Source: Fontibacillus phaseoli (GTDB lineage Bacteria; Bacillota; Bacilli; Paenibacillales; Paenibacillaceae). Taken from it: DNA of 64,000 nucleotides. Of this stretch, positions 9,084 to 16,854 are shown one piece after another (within the stretch, counting starts at the first letter, position 1; every line of letters starts with the position of its first letter). The stretch is taken from the NCBI RefSeq assembly GCF_003337355.1, contig NZ_QPJW01000008.1, positions 62,001 to 126,000 of the forward strand, written 5' to 3'. Position numbers and translations under genes: made by a program. The notes beneath the pieces were generated by a model. That model searched no databases and was not told the DNA's origin. It saw only the letters and a program-made list of their open reading frames with translations.

Positions 9084-9449
9084 GTGCTACTGCAATTAAT
9101 CGGTGAACGGATTAAACAATTACGAAAAGAACAGGGGCTTACGCAAGAAGAGCTTGCAGAAAAAGCCGGAGTAAATGCCTCCTACATAGGAACTGTAGAA
9201 CGCGGGGAACGAAATATTTCATTGGAGACGCTTGAGAAAATCATTCAAGGTCTGGATGTCCCGTTGGAAGTAATGTTTCAATTTCATGAGTTTGAGGATA
9301 TGGATTCAAGAACGGATAAAGCCGAAGTGCTAACAGCCATCAGTTCTTTGATGCATTCTCGTTCAGTGGAAGAAAATAAGCTTATCTTCCGCGTGATTAA
9401 AGATATTTTGAATACGATGGACATTCAGAATGATCTAAAGAAATCATAA
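9084..9449 (+). CDS. XRE-family transcriptional regulator
   Basis: The protein has 121 residues from a GTG start with GAGAGGTGG 7 nt upstream. Residues 5-62 form an HTH (GERIKQLRKEQGLTQEELAEKAGVNASYIGTVERGERNIS). The form resembles restriction-modification controller proteins, but no R-M genes are present. The C-terminal 50 residues are helical, without a known effector domain. It sits beside the AT-rich ATPase/TOPRIM island and a palindrome, and is closed by two tandem terminators. Confidence 0.8.
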   Translation: MLLQLIGERIKQLRKEQGLTQEELAEKAGVNASYIGTVERGERNISLETLEKIIQGLDVPLEVMFQFHEFEDMDSRTDKAEVLTAISSLMHSRSVEENKLIFRVIKDILNTMDIQNDLKKS

Positions 9450-9474
9450 GCCGGGATCTTCCCGGCTTATTTTC
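9448..9474 (+). terminator. Terminator of the XRE gene
   Basis: AAGCCGGGA and TCCCGGCTT flank a 3-nt loop and are followed by ATTTT. The stem begins within the stop codon region. Confidence 0.8.
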
Positions 9475-9499
9475 GCAGTATATGAGATTTATCGGACTT

Positions 9500-9523
9500 G
9501 AGGGGGCTCCCCCTCTTTTTTTA
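9500..9523 (+). terminator. Second, tandem terminator
   Basis: GAGGGGG-CT-CCCCCTC is followed by seven T residues. It lies only 26 nt after the first terminator and seals the island off from the MerR gene. Confidence 0.75.
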
Positions 9524-9596
9524 TTATGAGGAGAAAAGGGTTCAACTCGAGTGGGAACGAACTTTTAAGAACATAAAAAATATACTTCTCAGCCCG

Positions 9597-9627
9597 TTGA
9601 CTTTGACGTTGTGTCGCACCTTAAGCT
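9597..9627 (+). promoter_or_regulatory. MerR-type promoter with 19-bp spacer
   Basis: TTGACT (9597-9602) and TAAGCT (9622-9627) are separated by 19 bp. The over-long spacer with internal dyad-like TTGACGTTGTGTCG is the hallmark of promoters twisted into shape by MerR-family activators. Autoregulation by the downstream gene is inferred. Confidence 0.6.
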
Positions 9628-9647
9628 GATTGTGAAAGGAGGATCAT

Positions 9648-10619
9648 ATGGAACTGCAGACCATCAGTCAGGTAACGAAAAACTATAACATCACCACAAG
9701 AATGCTTCGGTACTATGAGCAAATCGGGTTACTTCCAAGCTTGAAAAAAGAGGGGTACGCCTATCGGACCTATGATGAGGATTCCCTAACGAGATTGGAA
9801 CAGATTTTAATCTTAAGAAAGCTGAGAATTCCACTAAAAGAAATCGAGAAAATTCTTCTTAGCGAAGAGTCCAGGACGACTGTGGAAATTTTTCAGGCGA
9901 AGATTAAAGAGCTTTCAACCGAAATCACGGCGTTATATACGATCAAGTCTGTTTTGGATACTTTCGTGAGCCGTCTGACGGAAAACGCAGATGTCAAAAT
10001 GGACCCCGCATTACTGGCTGATGAGTCCATACTTCGTGCCATCGGATCTCTCCCGGGAATGAAACACCATCTTAAGGAGGAACCAAGAATGAATGATTTG
10101 AATGCAGCCGACAAAAATCTATCCAAGCTAAGCGACGTACGCATTGTTTACTTGCCCCCTGCCACTGTAGCCGCTATACATTCGGTGGGCGGAGCGCCCG
10201 AATCCGACACGGGGAAAGAGCTTCAAAAATTCATGACCGAAGCGAAACTGGCCAGCGTTAAGCCTGACCTGCGGCACTATGGCTTTAACCACCCTGTCGG
10301 CAGCGAGCACGGGTACGAGAGATGGGTAACCATCCCCGACGATCTGGAGGTGCCGGAGCCTTGGGTTAAAAAGGAATTCCCCGGAGGCCTATACGCCGCG
10401 CATATGATCCCTATGGGGAATTTTGAGGAGTGGGGCTGGCTTATCGAATGGGTCGAGAACAGCGGCGAGTATGAAGCGAACTGGAGCGACTCCGAATCCA
10501 TGCATGGCTGCCTGGAAGAACATTTGAATTACATTAATTTGTATCCATTGACCAATGAAGAGGTGGATAAAAGAATACAACTGGACCTGCTGGTGCCGAT
10601 TAAGCCGAAGTCACAGTAA
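9648..10619 (+). CDS. MerR-family regulator with GyrI-like effector domain
   Basis: The protein has 323 residues, with AAAGGAGG 6 nt before the ATG. The N-terminal winged HTH (about 3-75) has NYNITTRMLRYYEQIGLLP. A coiled-coil dimerisation helix follows (about 80-115). The C-terminal half (about 150-318) is a GyrI-like/BmrR-type small-molecule domain, with LPPATVAAIHSVGG and the acidic C-terminal lines EEWGWLIEWVENSGEYEANWSDSE. It probably senses a lipophilic or cationic drug and activates its own promoter. No adjacent efflux gene is present, so other targets lie elsewhere. Confidence 0.85.
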   Translation: MELQTISQVTKNYNITTRMLRYYEQIGLLPSLKKEGYAYRTYDEDSLTRLEQILILRKLRIPLKEIEKILLSEESRTTVEIFQAKIKELSTEITALYTIKSVLDTFVSRLTENADVKMDPALLADESILRAIGSLPGMKHHLKEEPRMNDLNAADKNLSKLSDVRIVYLPPATVAAIHSVGGAPESDTGKELQKFMTEAKLASVKPDLRHYGFNHPVGSEHGYERWVTIPDDLEVPEPWVKKEFPGGLYAAHMIPMGNFEEWGWLIEWVENSGEYEANWSDSESMHGCLEEHLNYINLYPLTNEEVDKRIQLDLLVPIKPKSQ

Positions 10620-10834
10620 GAGTGAGTCGTGCCGAGCCGCTTCGCACCACGCGCAACTCCCAGCGCGGGGTGCGGCTTGCTTGGCGGCAGGCAGTGAACC
10701 GTTGCCGTGGACTTATATAGAGATCCCTGCAAGCGATCGCCATCTCCTTCATGTGCTGCACGGCTGCGGTCATCTGTGCTTGCCATGGACATTATGCAGT
10801 CTCCGCAACCGGAAATTTTGCTATACTGGAGCGC

Positions 10835-11034
10835 AAATAACGACCTTTTGGGACCTTATTTCCTCAAATAGGCAAGACATTGGTGAATAGCGTCCTTTTA
10901 GGCCGCTATTTTAATATAAACCAGCTAAAAGATATCCAATGGCTCATTTCCTCCGAAATAAGGTCCCCAAAGTACGCTATTTCTAGCCAAGTACCCAAAA
11001 AACGCGGAATAGCGACCCAAAAGGCCGCTATTCC
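10835..11034. repeat. Intergenic palindromic-unit element, copy A
   Basis: About 200 bp made of four related units of 27-30 bp (10835-10862, 10885-10912, 10955-10984, 11005-11034). Each resembles AATAGCG-CC-TTTT-GG-CGCTATT. Units 1 and 2 carry CCTTTT and units 3 and 4 carry the complement CCAAAAGG. Unit 3 is the reverse complement of unit 1, and unit 4 of unit 2. Three more elements of the same family occur in this window (26094-26230, 26392-26595, 58120-58325), all between genes. Confidence 0.85.
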
Positions 11035-11048
11035 AGCAGAGCGGATGA

Positions 11049-11074
11049 GAGCACCTGTGAATTGGCAGGTGCTC
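11049..11074 (+). terminator. Strong hairpin, possible terminator
   Basis: GAGCACCTG and CAGGTGCTC form a perfect 9-bp stem with an 8-nt loop. It is followed only by TTAATAT, so terminator activity is uncertain. Confidence 0.4.
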
Positions 11075-11106
11075 TTAATATGCACCTGGAATCCCCAGGA
11101 GTCCGG

Positions 11107-11250
11107 GTAATCCCGGATAATCCCAGCAATCCCAGCATCCCAGCATCCCAGCAATCCCGCCAATCCCAACAATCCCAGCAATCCCAGCATCCCAGCAATC
11201 CCGCAAATCCCAGCATCCCAGCAATCCCGGCAATCCCCGGCAATCCCGGT
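11107..11250. repeat. Degenerate 8-10 bp tandem repeat (ATCCC minisatellite)
   Basis: Sixteen ATCCC motifs follow each other at 8-10 nt, mostly as CAATCCCAG or CATCCCAG. Because the units are 8 or 9 long the frame is not kept, so the Gly/Leu/Trp/Cys-rich readings across it are not proteins. It lies in the gap between the MerR gene and glyS. Confidence 0.85.
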
Positions 11251-11304
11251 AGATCAGCCTATGCTGCCCCTTTGCCGGTCTTCGCCTGCTTCCCGAGAAA
11301 ACCT

Positions 11305-11348
11305 GAGGTACCCTCAAGGGTGTCTCATTAAGGGTATCTCTTTTTTTT
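11305..11348 (+). terminator. Terminator, plus direction
   Basis: GAGGTACCCT pairs (one G-T) with AGGGTATCTC and is followed by eight T residues. It stands about 690 nt beyond the nearest plus-strand gene (MerR), so a transcript may cross the whole repeat region. Confidence 0.6.
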
Positions 11349-11367
11349 GCGAACCACCTTGGCTCGT

Positions 11368-11406
11368 AAAAAAATCCCCCTCCGCCGTTTCGGCGGGAGG
11401 GGGATT
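11368..11406 (-). terminator. Terminator of glyS
   Basis: ATCCCCCTCC/GGAGGGGGAT arms with a GCCGTTTCGGC top lie directly after the glyS stop. On the minus strand they are followed by seven T residues. Confidence 0.9.
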
Positions 11407-11409
11407 ACT

Positions 11410-12798
11410 TTAGAACTTGATCCGATCGCTCAGGAATTGCTTCAGATCGGCGATAGGCATCCGCACTTGCGTCATGGAGTCGCGTTCGCGCACGGTGACT
11501 TGGCCGTCGGTCTCGGATTCGAAGTCGTAGGTGATGCAGTACGGCGTACCGATCTCGTCATGGCGACGGTACCGTTTGCCGATGGAGCCGGTATCGTCAT
11601 AGTCGACCATGAAGTCGGAAGTTAATTCCGAAAACACGCGCTGAGCTCCTTCGTTGAGCTTCTTCGACAGCGGGAAGATGGCCGCTTTGAACGGCGCGAG
11701 CGCGGGGTGAAGGCGGAGCACGGTCCGGCTGTCGTCGCCTTCGAGCTGTTGCTCTTCGTAGGCATCCACTAGGAAGGCCAGCGTAACGCGGTCGGCTCCG
11801 AGCGACGGCTCGATGCAGTAAGGAACATAACGTTCGTTCGACTCCTGGTCGATGTAGTTGAAATCTTCGCCGGAATGCTCCATATGCTGTTTCAGGTCAT
11901 AATCGGTCCGGTCAGCGATGCCCCACAGCTCGCCCCATCCGAACGGGAAGCGGTATTCGATGTCGGTCGTGGCATTGCTATAGTGGGACAGCTCGTCTTC
12001 CGAGTGATCCCGCAGGCGCATGTTTCCTTCGTTCATGCCGAGTGCCAAGAGCCAATCGCGGCAGAAGCCGCGCCAGAATTCGAACCATTTGAGGTCTTCG
12101 CCGGGCTTGCAGAAAAATTCAAGCTCCATTTGCTCGAATTCGCGCGTCCGGAACGTAAAGTTGCCCGGGGTGATCTCATTCCGGAAGCTCTTGCCGATTT
12201 GGCCGATGCCGAACGGCATTTTCTTCCGCATGGTGCGCTGCACGTTTTTAAAGTTGACGAAGATGCCCTGCGCCGTTTCCGGACGCAGATAAATCTCGTT
12301 GGTGCTGGACTCCGTAACCCCTTGGAATGTTTTGAACATGAGATTGAATTGGCGGATATCCGTGAAGTCGCGGCTTCCGCAATCCGGGCAGACGATCTGG
12401 TGCTCGTCGATCAGGGCTTTCATCTGGTCGAATGACAGGCCGTCGACAATCAGCTCGATACCCTTCGCGTCCAGGGCATTCTCGATGATTTTATCCGCGC
12501 GATGGCGTGCTTTGCACTGCTTGCAGTCGATCATCGGATCGTTGAAATTGCCGACGTGGCCCGAAGCGACCCAAGCCCGCGGGTTCATCAAAATCGCTGC
12601 ATCCAGACCGACGTTGTAAGGGGACTCCTGGATGAATTTTTTCCACCAGGCGCGTTTGATGTTGTTCTTCAGTTCGACGCCGAGCGGGCCGTAATCCCAA
12701 GTGTTCGCCAGACCGCCGTAAATTTCCGATCCCGGAAAAATAAATCCGCGATGCTTGGCCAGCGCGACGACTTGATCCATTGTTTTGGTACTGCTCAT
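11410..12798 (-). CDS. glyS: Glycyl-tRNA synthetase, alpha2 (single-subunit) type
   Basis: The protein has 462 residues and charges tRNA-Gly with glycine in the cytoplasm. It is the class II homodimeric form found in archaea, eukaryotes and part of the Bacillota, not the alpha2beta2 GlyQ/GlyS form. Visible lines: [34 protein letters not shown] at the N-terminus, the zinc-like knuckle CKQC and CPDCGSRDF, class II motif 2 [25 protein letters not shown], motif 3 [12 protein letters not shown], and a C-terminal anticodon-binding domain. The ATG at 12798 has GGAGAG 8 nt upstream. Expression is controlled by the T-box leader just upstream. Confidence 0.95.
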   Translation of the reverse strand: MSSTKTMDQVVALAKHRGFIFPGSEIYGGLANTWDYGPLGVELKNNIKRAWWKKFIQESPYNVGLDAAILMNPRAWVASGHVGNFNDPMIDCKQCKARHRADKIIENALDAKGIELIVDGLSFDQMKALIDEHQIVCPDCGSRDFTDIRQFNLMFKTFQGVTESSTNEIYLRPETAQGIFVNFKNVQRTMRKKMPFGIGQIGKSFRNEITPGNFTFRTREFEQMELEFFCKPGEDLKWFEFWRGFCRDWLLALGMNEGNMRLRDHSEDELSHYSNATTDIEYRFPFGWGELWGIADRTDYDLKQHMEHSGEDFNYIDQESNERYVPYCIEPSLGADRVTLAFLVDAYEEQQLEGDDSRTVLRLHPALAPFKAAIFPLSKKLNEGAQRVFSELTSDFMVDYDDTGSIGKRYRRHDEIGTPYCITYDFESETDGQVTVRERDSMTQVRMPIADLKQFLSDRIKF

Positions 12799-12856
12799 GG
12801 TTGATCTCTCCTTCGATTATTGAATTGCTTCAGATGCCCGCTAACCGGAAACGATA

Positions 12857-13080
12857 AAAAAGCCCCCGTCACAAAGGCATCCAACCGATGCCCAGGGACG
12901 AGAGCTGTATGCACCCGCGGTTCCACCCTAGTTGACGTTCCCTGCGGGATCGCCCTCTTTTTCCGAGTCTCCGGCTCCGGACTGCCTTTTCCTTGATGCT
13001 TCCTCCGGGCTTTCACCGCCCCCGAATCGCTGAATGGGCAAGACAATCAAGTACTATTGGTCCATCATAGCCAGTATCCT
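12857..13080 (-). promoter_or_regulatory. T-box leader of glyS
   Basis: On the minus strand the leader carries the T-box core AGGGTGGAACCGCG (12916-12929). A GC-rich terminator stem (12857-12905) then ends GGGGGC plus six T residues. Upstream lies a long stem I region (about 12990-13080). Uncharged tRNA-Gly is expected to bind and favour the antiterminator. The glycine specifier codon could not be placed with certainty by eye. Confidence 0.9.
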
Positions 13081-13091
13081 TCTTTGCAGTA

Positions 13092-13120
13092 ATATTATCT
13101 CAAAGTGAAGCAATACTCAA
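13092..13120 (-). promoter_or_regulatory. Promoter of the glyS leader
   Basis: On the minus strand TTGAGT (13120-13115), a 17-nt spacer and TAATAT (13097-13092) precede the T-box leader at a fitting distance. Confidence 0.6.
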
Positions 13121-13250
13121 GCGGCAAATACAATTTTTAGCCTAAGTATATTAGCCTGGATCTAAAGTCTCAGTTACAGGCAAAAACCCATTGTGATAAA
13201 CTATTTAAAATTGTTAATGTTAAAAATTTTCATAATGGGGTGTAATTTTA

Positions 13251-13733
13251 ATGAAACAAGTGATGAGGTTGTGGTTTGGCGTCCCTTTCATGCTGCTATT
13301 GTCGTTTACGCTTGCGGCATGCGGTTCCTCGGGGCCATCGCAGGCGGATTATGACAGCTTGAACGAAAAGGTAGCCGGGTTGGAGCAGCAGTTGGCCGAG
13401 GTGGAAAAAGCTTTGGAAGGCATGAAATCGAACGCGGTCGCCGCGAGTGTCGATGTCCCGGAAGGCGAGACCGCAACTCTCGCTCCGGTAGACAATGGGC
13501 CGTCCGACAATGGGGATGGAGTACAAATCACCTTGGAGCAGTATGAAAAAACGGAAGTAGGCATGACCTATAAAGAAGTATCCGAGATCCTCGGCGGAGA
13601 CGGAGAGGCGGTCAGCGAAGCGGAGGATATGGTGGTGTACTCTTACCATGGCACCGGAGATTTGGGAGCCAATGCAGTGTTCTCGTTCCACAAGGGGAAG
13701 CTATTGACCAAAGCGCAAGCGGGGCTTGAATAA
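13251..13733 (+). CDS. DUF3862-like lipoprotein
   Basis: The protein has 160 residues. The signal ends LAAC with lipidated Cys at about 24, followed by a coiled coil (YDSLNEKVAGLEQQLAEVEKALEGMKS). The C-terminal domain (about 98-160) has ITLEQYEKTEVGMTYKEVSEILGG and GANAVFSFHKGKLLTKAQAGL. That line is typical of the DUF3862/SmpA-BLIP-like fold. It is an extracytoplasmic membrane-attached protein of unknown role. The ATG at 13251 has TGGGGTG upstream. It is divergent from glyS. Confidence 0.75.
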   Translation: MKQVMRLWFGVPFMLLLSFTLAACGSSGPSQADYDSLNEKVAGLEQQLAEVEKALEGMKSNAVAASVDVPEGETATLAPVDNGPSDNGDGVQITLEQYEKTEVGMTYKEVSEILGGDGEAVSEAEDMVVYSYHGTGDLGANAVFSFHKGKLLTKAQAGLE

Positions 13734-13820
13734 GGTAAGTTAAGCAACATCTTGCCCGGGATCCCATATGGTTTTACGAAAGGCACCCCTTCCGGTGTTT
13801 AAGTTTGGCGGTTGAATTAG

Positions 13821-13861
13821 AAAAAAGCTGGACTAAGATCGTATCGTTCTTAAATCCAGCT
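13821..13861 (-). terminator. Terminator of the coat protein gene
   Basis: AGCTGGA and TCCAGCT close a long imperfect stem. On the minus strand the stem is followed by six T residues (13821-13826). Confidence 0.7.
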
Positions 13862-13869
13862 CAAGAGTT

Positions 13870-14499
13870 TTAATGGGGCATGGTTCCGTTTAGAGGAGCC
13901 TTTGTATAGCTGTTTAGCATCACGTTCATATCCTGTTCCTTCAACTGCGGCACTTGATAATATCCGTGCTTGTTCTGGTAAAGGAAGATTTCATAACTGA
14001 GCTCGATCAGGTTCGGCACGCTGTCCGCAACGACGCGGCGGAGTACGGGGTTCGTGATTTCCAGGGCCGCCATCGCAAACATGGAGGACAGCGACTTGGT
14101 GTTTCCTAACATAAACCCGGAAATGTTCTGGTCGGAAATTTCCTGTGCGGATTGAGCGGGCTTTTTCGGTTGGCCCGGCGTGAGCCCGTATACGACGTCG
14201 TTGTTTTGTGTCATTCGGTATTGCTGTGTAGGAACCTCCGGATCCTGTCCGGTCTGAAAGCAATCGACGATCGTATTGTACATTTGAGTAGCGAACGAAG
14301 ATTGTCGTTGAAGAATGGACTTCAACTCGGGATCTTTCACGTACTGATCGTACATTTGGTATTGATCCAGCATGCAAATGACACTGGAAATGACTTCGTG
14401 AGCATCGAAAAATTCATGGCCGCCATGGTTTTTCCCCATCGATGGATTCATGGACAGGTTTGGCGCTTGCTGATATCCCGCTTGGTTCATATTTTGCAA
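13870..14499 (-). CDS. CotF-like spore coat protein
   Basis: The protein has 209 residues from a TTG start at 14499, with GGAGGG 8 nt upstream. It has a Gln/Asn/Met-rich N-terminus (NMNQAGYQQAPNLSMNPSMG), then HGGHEFFDAHEVISSVICMLDQYQMYDQYVKDPELKSILQRQ and a second helical repeat FMLGNTKSLSSMFAMAALEITNPVLRRVVADSVPN. This is the CotF-family ferritin-like helical pattern. It is expected in the spore coat and made in the mother cell late in sporulation; no SigK or SigE promoter was confidently identified. Confidence 0.85.
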   Translation of the reverse strand: MQNMNQAGYQQAPNLSMNPSMGKNHGGHEFFDAHEVISSVICMLDQYQMYDQYVKDPELKSILQRQSSFATQMYNTIVDCFQTGQDPEVPTQQYRMTQNNDVVYGLTPGQPKKPAQSAQEISDQNISGFMLGNTKSLSSMFAMAALEITNPVLRRVVADSVPNLIELSYEIFLYQNKHGYYQVPQLKEQDMNVMLNSYTKAPLNGTMPH

Positions 14500-14602
14500 C
14501 CTGATTCCCTCCTGTGTACATAAGTTACATAGATATAGTTGCCCGGTACTCGTTTTTTCATTCTAAAAAAGGTATGGAGAATGGGCAGGAATCGTCACAA
14601 AT

Positions 14603-14641
14603 AAAGGCTCCTTTCACCGGCAAGGTGAAAGGAGCCTTTTT
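14603..14641. terminator. Strong terminator
   Basis: AAAGGCTCCTTTCACC and GGTGAAAGGAGCCTTT form a 16-bp stem with a short loop. It serves the minus-strand XRE gene ending at 14663. Confidence 0.9.
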
Positions 14642-14662
14642 AACCAAGTATTCCGTTACGGC

Positions 14663-15028
14663 TTACTGTCCGTCATGGCCTTGTGTTTTCAACAATCTTT
14701 TCATTCTTACAAAAGCGACAAACTCTATCATGTCATCGGTTGCCAAAGGCTCTCCGTCTATCGTGATTCCGGGATCAGGGCGGGTTAGGAGACCCGTTAA
14801 TTCCGTCACGCATCGCTCCTCGTCACATCTCCCCAAAATATAATCCACGGTAGTTTCGAATAAATCGGCCATTTGCAACAAAGATTGGAGAGAAGGCTCG
14901 CGGTATCCGGTTTCGTACCCCGCATAGGTGCTTTTGGCGATGCCGAGTTGATCGGCGGTTTCCTGCAAGGACCATTTTCGATTTTTTCTTAACTCTGATA
15001 AATGTTCCAGCATGCTCTCAAACTCCAT
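14663..15028 (-). CDS. XRE-family transcriptional regulator
   Basis: The protein has 121 residues. The HTH occupies about 7-62 (LSELRKNRKWSLQETADQLGIAKSTYAGYETGYREPSLQSLLQMADLFETTVDYILGR). The C-terminal tail ends in a basic helix with no effector domain. It resembles the ImmR/SlrR-like single-domain regulators. It is divergent from the asparaginase gene with about 170 bp between them, so mutual control is possible but not shown. Confidence 0.8.
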   Translation of the reverse strand: MEFESMLEHLSELRKNRKWSLQETADQLGIAKSTYAGYETGYREPSLQSLLQMADLFETTVDYILGRCDEERCVTELTGLLTRPDPGITIDGEPLATDDMIEFVAFVRMKRLLKTQGHDGQ

Positions 15029-15107
15029 GTTTATAATTTCGACTTCATTATCATAGCATAGGAAGATGGACTAAACTAGAAAAAGTACGCGAATCGAGGA
15101 CAATATC

Positions 15108-15135
15108 TTGATTTCCTAAAATATAAATCTATAAT
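15108..15135 (+). promoter_or_regulatory. SigA-type promoter of ansA
   Basis: TTGATT (15108-15113), a 16-nt spacer and a consensus TATAAT (15130-15135) lie upstream of the asparaginase gene. Confidence 0.6.
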
Positions 15136-15197
15136 TACTAATAGAAATACGCGTTTTGCGGAAATTTGATCATTATCCCGCTATGGAGATGTTGCTG

Positions 15198-16202
15198 ATG
15201 AAAAATATATTATTGCTTGCGACCGGGGGCACGATTGCTTCGGTGGAGGGGAATGAGGGACTGGTTCCCGGACTGTCCGTCGAAGAGTTGCTTCAATACT
15301 TGCAAGAGCCGTCCAACGGCCTGAAGATTGACGGGAAAATCTTAATGAACCAGGACAGCACCAATTTGCAGCCCGAGGATTGGGCAACCATCGCCGAAGC
15401 GGTCTATAAATACTATGATGACTACGACGGATTTGTTATTACGCATGGAACGGATACGCTGGCTTACACCTCCTCGGCACTTTCATATATGCTTCAGGGG
15501 TTGGATAAACCGGTGGTGCTCACCGGCTCGCAGGTTCCGATCAGCTTTCAGAAAACCGATGCCCGAAAAAACGTCTCCGACGCCCTCCGGTTTGCTTGCG
15601 AACCTGTCGGCGGCGTATTTATCGTATTTGATGGCAGGGTGATTCTGGGTACCCGGGCGGTGAAGATGCGGACCAAAAGCTACGATGCGTTCGAAAGCAT
15701 CAATCATCCGTATGTGGCTTATGTGAATAAGGACGAAGTGAAATATCAATGGAAGCCTGCGCCGGCCGCGTCATCTCTTTTGCTGAATACCAAGCTCTGC
15801 ACTGATGTGTTTTTGATGAAATTATACCCGGGCATGAAGCCGGAAATCTTCGATTACTTGAAAGGGCTTTACAAGGGAATCATCATTGAAAGCTTCGGAA
15901 ACGGCGGGCTGCCTTTTGAAGGTCGGAATTTGCTCCCGAAGATCCAGGAACTCACCGAGTCGGGGATGGCGGTCGTCATTACGACGCAATGCCTGGAAGA
16001 AGGTGAAGATCTGCTTTTGTACGAGGTCGGACGCAAGGTGGCGCAGTATAACGTGATCTTATCCGGCGATATGAACACGGAGGCCATGGTTGCCAAATTG
16101 ATGTGGGCGCTTGGACAGGGCGACTCGTTGGATCTGGTCAAAGAGATCATTGAGACGCCGGTCGCGGGCGACTTATCGGTTCATTCGGATCAGGGAGAAT
16201 AG
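15198..16202 (+). CDS. ansA: Type I (cytoplasmic) L-asparaginase
   Basis: The protein has 334 residues from the ATG at 15198, chosen because GGAG lies 8 nt before it and the family begins at [14 protein letters not shown]. It hydrolyses asparagine to aspartate and ammonia. The first catalytic threonine is in ATGGTIAS (Thr12). The second motif is [18 protein letters not shown] with the Thr-Asp pair. [11 protein letters not shown] is the conserved subunit-contact line. There is no signal peptide, hence the cytoplasmic type. Single gene, closed by a terminator at 16229. Confidence 0.92.
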   Translation: MKNILLLATGGTIASVEGNEGLVPGLSVEELLQYLQEPSNGLKIDGKILMNQDSTNLQPEDWATIAEAVYKYYDDYDGFVITHGTDTLAYTSSALSYMLQGLDKPVVLTGSQVPISFQKTDARKNVSDALRFACEPVGGVFIVFDGRVILGTRAVKMRTKSYDAFESINHPYVAYVNKDEVKYQWKPAPAASSLLLNTKLCTDVFLMKLYPGMKPEIFDYLKGLYKGIIIESFGNGGLPFEGRNLLPKIQELTESGMAVVITTQCLEEGEDLLLYEVGRKVAQYNVILSGDMNTEAMVAKLMWALGQGDSLDLVKEIIETPVAGDLSVHSDQGE

Positions 16203-16228
16203 AAGTAGCATCAGCCCATAAAAGCTAA

Positions 16229-16257
16229 AGGGGCACCCGAGCGGGCGCCTCTTTTTT
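16229..16257 (+). terminator. Terminator of ansA
   Basis: AGGGGCACCCG pairs with CGGGCGCCTCT and is followed by TTTTTT. Confidence 0.8.
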
Positions 16258-16348
16258 GCTTTGTATGAATATTCATAGCTATACCCCAAAAACGAGGTCA
16301 TATTAACTGTAACGTATCTGCATAAGAGAGGCGGAGAGGATCTTGAGG

Positions 16349-16828
16349 ATGAACATTAGGGAAGCACGGATTGAGGATTATGAAAATATAGCAAAACTGC
16401 ATCTGCAGCTCCACGAACTGCATGTAGCGAACAGGCCGGATTTATTTAAACATACAGCTAATTATCCTCTCGATTTCGCCTATTTCAAGTCTTGCTTGGA
16501 TAACGATATCTTCAACGTGTTCATCGTAGAAGATGAGCGGTCGGGAATCATTGCCTATACCATACTCAAGGTGGAGGAAACGCCGGCAATCCCGGTTTTC
16601 GTTGTCAGAAGGATTTTGTACATCAATGATATTTGCGTCGATATTCAGTTTCAAGGCAAAGGCGTAGGGAAGCGATTGTTTAAACAAGCCATAGACTACG
16701 CCAGGGAATCAGGCGCCGAAAGCCTTGAATTAGGCGTTTCCTCCTTTAATGAATCGGCCATTGAATTCTATAAGGCTATGGGGATGAAGACCAAAAGTTT
16801 AAGGATGGAGTTGGATATCGAAAAATAA
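16349..16828 (+). CDS. GNAT-family N-acetyltransferase
   Basis: The protein has 159 residues. The ATG at 16349 is preferred to the TTG at 16343 because GGAGAGG (16333-16339) is 9 nt from it. The fold begins NIREARIEDYENIAKLHLQLH. The acetyl-CoA loop is VDIQFQGKGVGKRLFKQAIDYA, followed by SLELGVSSFNESAIEFYKAMGM, the standard C-terminal GNAT line. The substrate is unknown. It is 26 nt upstream of the amidase gene and probably co-transcribed. Confidence 0.88.
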   Translation: MNIREARIEDYENIAKLHLQLHELHVANRPDLFKHTANYPLDFAYFKSCLDNDIFNVFIVEDERSGIIAYTILKVEETPAIPVFVVRRILYINDICVDIQFQGKGVGKRLFKQAIDYARESGAESLELGVSSFNESAIEFYKAMGMKTKSLRMELDIEK

Positions 16829-16854
16829 GTAGTCCTTTTTAAGGGGGAAGTCGA

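Noticed and set aside
10555-10890. A 111-codon plus-strand frame overlapping the end of the MerR gene
   Set aside because: No ribosome site, no domain, and it runs into the palindromic-unit element.
11107-11250. CRISPR array
   Set aside because: Units are 8-10 bp without spacers; no cas genes are present in the window.
11028-11331. Several short frames with Gly/Leu and Cys-Trp-Asp repeats
   Set aside because: They are translations of the ATCCC minisatellite. The unit length is not a multiple of three and no start site or ribosome site fits.
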